This document shows positions 62,535-64,000 of a stretch of DNA of 64,000 bases, in pieces. Every line of letters begins with the position of its first letter. The stretch's first letter is position 1. The translations under genes and the position numbers were made by a program. Where the stretch lies: the NCBI RefSeq assembly GCF_050003625.1, contig NC_134400.1, forward strand, positions 52,456,066 to 52,520,065, read 5' to 3'. The notes beneath the pieces were generated by a model, which worked only from the letters and a program-made list of their open reading frames with translations, did not search any database and was not told where the DNA came from. This stretch comes from Haematobia irritans. Its lineage: Eukaryota; Arthropoda; Insecta; Diptera; Muscidae.

Positions 62535-62798
62535 CTGTTTTTTGTTCTGCATTTGCATGATATAATTATTTGCAGTTACATGATGTCCGCGTGTGTGCAT
62601 TTGATGAGTACGAAGTAAATACCCTGCCAACATTTTTTGAATTTGGGGACTCTTTTGCGAATCCCCACTACGTCGAAAACAATCATATACGACATCAAAA
62701 ACTCGTCGGAAAAGCGCCGTCACTATTGAGAAGTTGTACCACGCCAAGTTACTACAAAAATGTTTCGCATGAGTGCAATTATTAGGTGCCTTTATAGA
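62535..62798 (-). other. Possible exon of an unknown minus-strand gene
   Basis: The minus strand is open for 88 codons (..LAWYNFSIVTALFRRVFDVV.. and ..LAGYLLRTHQMHTRGHHV..MQMQNKKQ) and ends at a donor-like CAG/GTAATT at 62534. The composition is not low-complexity. No domain is recognised and no start codon is visible, so it could equally be a transposase remnant or chance. Confidence 0.25.
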
Positions 62799-63734
62799 TC
62801 AATTTAGAACGACGCCAATAAGGGACCCTCCAAACAATCAGAAAAAGTGCATTTTAAGATAGTTGTGAAAGAATCATTGTGGTCGAGTAAAACACGTTTG
62901 TTTAGATATTTATTAATTTGATTAAACATTTACAAATTCTTAAAAATATAACATTTATACCACTATCACATTACATTTAACATAATTTTTGGCATTAATG
63001 ATGATGTTGAGTTACAAGTAGCGAGTTACATGTTGCTGCGTCTATCAACCAGTGTTTTTATTCCATGGAGGCAGCGTGTCTGTAAAATATCTGAAAAACA
63101 ATCACTTTATTCCATTTGGAAAATCACCAAATTGTTCACCAATATACCTTTCACAATTTTAAGCGTATAATCTATGTTTTCAGAACTTTATTTTCGTTTT
63201 TATTTAATTAAAATATAACAAGCTGGTTGCGCTTGGCGTTTCACAAAAAAAATGGCTTTTTTAACGGTAGGGATGGCAAATTACTTGCATGTACTTTTTG
63301 ATGTACCTTTTCATGATGGTTGAAGTGACATTTACGAGTCTGTGGTAACGATGAGGTTGAAATGGAACTTTGAAATGCTGGCAGGGTATGGAATGATTAC
63401 TTATTGTTGAAAATGAACCAAAATAGAGTATGTAAAAATATGTGATGTTTGCTTGTACGACATTATAATGTGTTTTCTTTTTTCTGAAGTGGCGTCCTTT
63501 TTCGACGACGAAAAAAGTTTTTTCATAAAAATCAAAACATTTTAGGTTGTGGCCATGTTTTTTTAACTGGAAGAAAACATTTTTGACGAATACCATAACA
63601 TTTTAGATTGTGGCCATTGTATTTTGATTCAAACAAATTTCTTTTTATCAATATAATAACATATTAGATCAGGACAATTTTATTTTTCTTAGAACCATGT
63701 TCATTGAGCCAACATGTTTGTAGTTAAAAATGGT
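62799..63734. other. Mostly unassigned; possible 57-bp intron
   Basis: On the minus strand, GTATATTGG..TTTTTCAG (63147-63091) could be a 57-bp intron joining ENIDYTLKIVKD and ILQTRCLHGIKTLVDRR before a stop. The upstream part hits a stop after a few codons. Otherwise, TGGCCATGTTTTTTT-like motifs repeat at 63550-63640. Nothing firm. Confidence 0.25.
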
Positions 63735-64000
63735 ATAATAATAAAATCTTGACAAAATTTTGTATGGTAATAAAATTTTGACAAAATTTTCAATAGTAAT
63801 AAAATTTTGACAAAATTTTCTATAGAAATAAAATTTTGGTAGATTATTTTTTGGGATCGACTATATATAACTATAGACCGATATGGACCAATTTTGGCAT
63901 GGTTGTTAGCGGCCATATACTAGCGCAATGTACCACGTGCCAAATTTCAACCGGATCGGGTGAATGTTGCTCTTCCAAGGGGCTCCGGAGATCAAATCTG
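63735..64000 (+). mobile_element. HINE-A fragment at window end
   Basis: Four 29-bp units (63740-63840), the motif GGTAGATTATTTTT and the start of 153-bp units (ACCGATATGGACCAATTTTG, CAACCGGATCGGGTGA) run off the window edge. Confidence 0.8.

Overview
The window looks like repeat-dense nuclear DNA of a higher (calyptrate, probably muscid) fly. The basis is intron-containing coding DNA of arthropod type, mariner, DD41D and hAT transposons, a tRNA-derived SINE, an RNase H-bearing LINE, and very many copies of fly DINE-1/HINE-like (Helentron-associated) elements carrying GTCC/GTCT microsatellites. The genus is inferred and cannot be fixed from sequence alone. No bacterial operon, CRISPR array, rRNA or intact tRNA gene was seen.

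Layout. Positions 1 to about 57,800 are almost wholly transposable elements inserted into one another. I group the HINE-like elements by their terminal hairpins. HINE-A has 5' hairpin TTCGGCCAGGCCGAA and a 3' end in GGAGGGTATA. HINE-B has 5' hairpin GTCGGGCGGGGCCGAC and a 3' end in GCAGGGTATA or similar. HINE-C has TTCGGCCGGGCCGAA. HINE-D has a 3' hairpin TATACCCTGACCAC...GTGGTTTAGGGTATA. All have a tandem core of about 153 bp per unit, and HINE-A also has a 29-bp AT-rich array. Several nests can be resolved: 4101-10380 (probable mariner split by HINE-A, HINE-B, a MITE and a LINE), 14766-19432 (HINE-B hosting HINE-A hosting a SINE), 24361-26297 (hAT inside a hAT transposase), 30511-37169 (HINE-B > HINE-A > HINE-A > DD41D transposon), 43142-45870 (HINE-A hosting HINE-B), 50361-52400 (HINE-C inside HINE-C, inverted), and 54283-55841 (mariner hosting a SINE).

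Other mobile DNA: fragments of one RNase H-bearing non-LTR family at 6675-8455, 11150-11345 and 46960-47768, whose 3' tail is shared with the SINEs at 17487-17825 and 55357-55761; a piggyBac-like TTAA MITE at 14362-14614; an hAT MITE at 53090-53628; a family with CCCAGCAAAA termini; and a TA-flanked CACTGAAAA MITE family.

The only well-supported host gene is on the minus strand at 58934-60523. It is a three-exon gene for a protein of about 474 residues with two MADF (Myb/SANT-like) DNA-binding domains, AT-hook-like motifs and a Gln/His-rich tail. About 57,850-63,730 is repeat-poor and probably holds its flanking and regulatory DNA. The transposable elements form no pathway; the organising principle is nested insertion. 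The most useful observation is that the short 5' and 3' subterminal inverted repeats of each HINE-A copy carry matching variants, so they can pair the two ends of interrupted elements.
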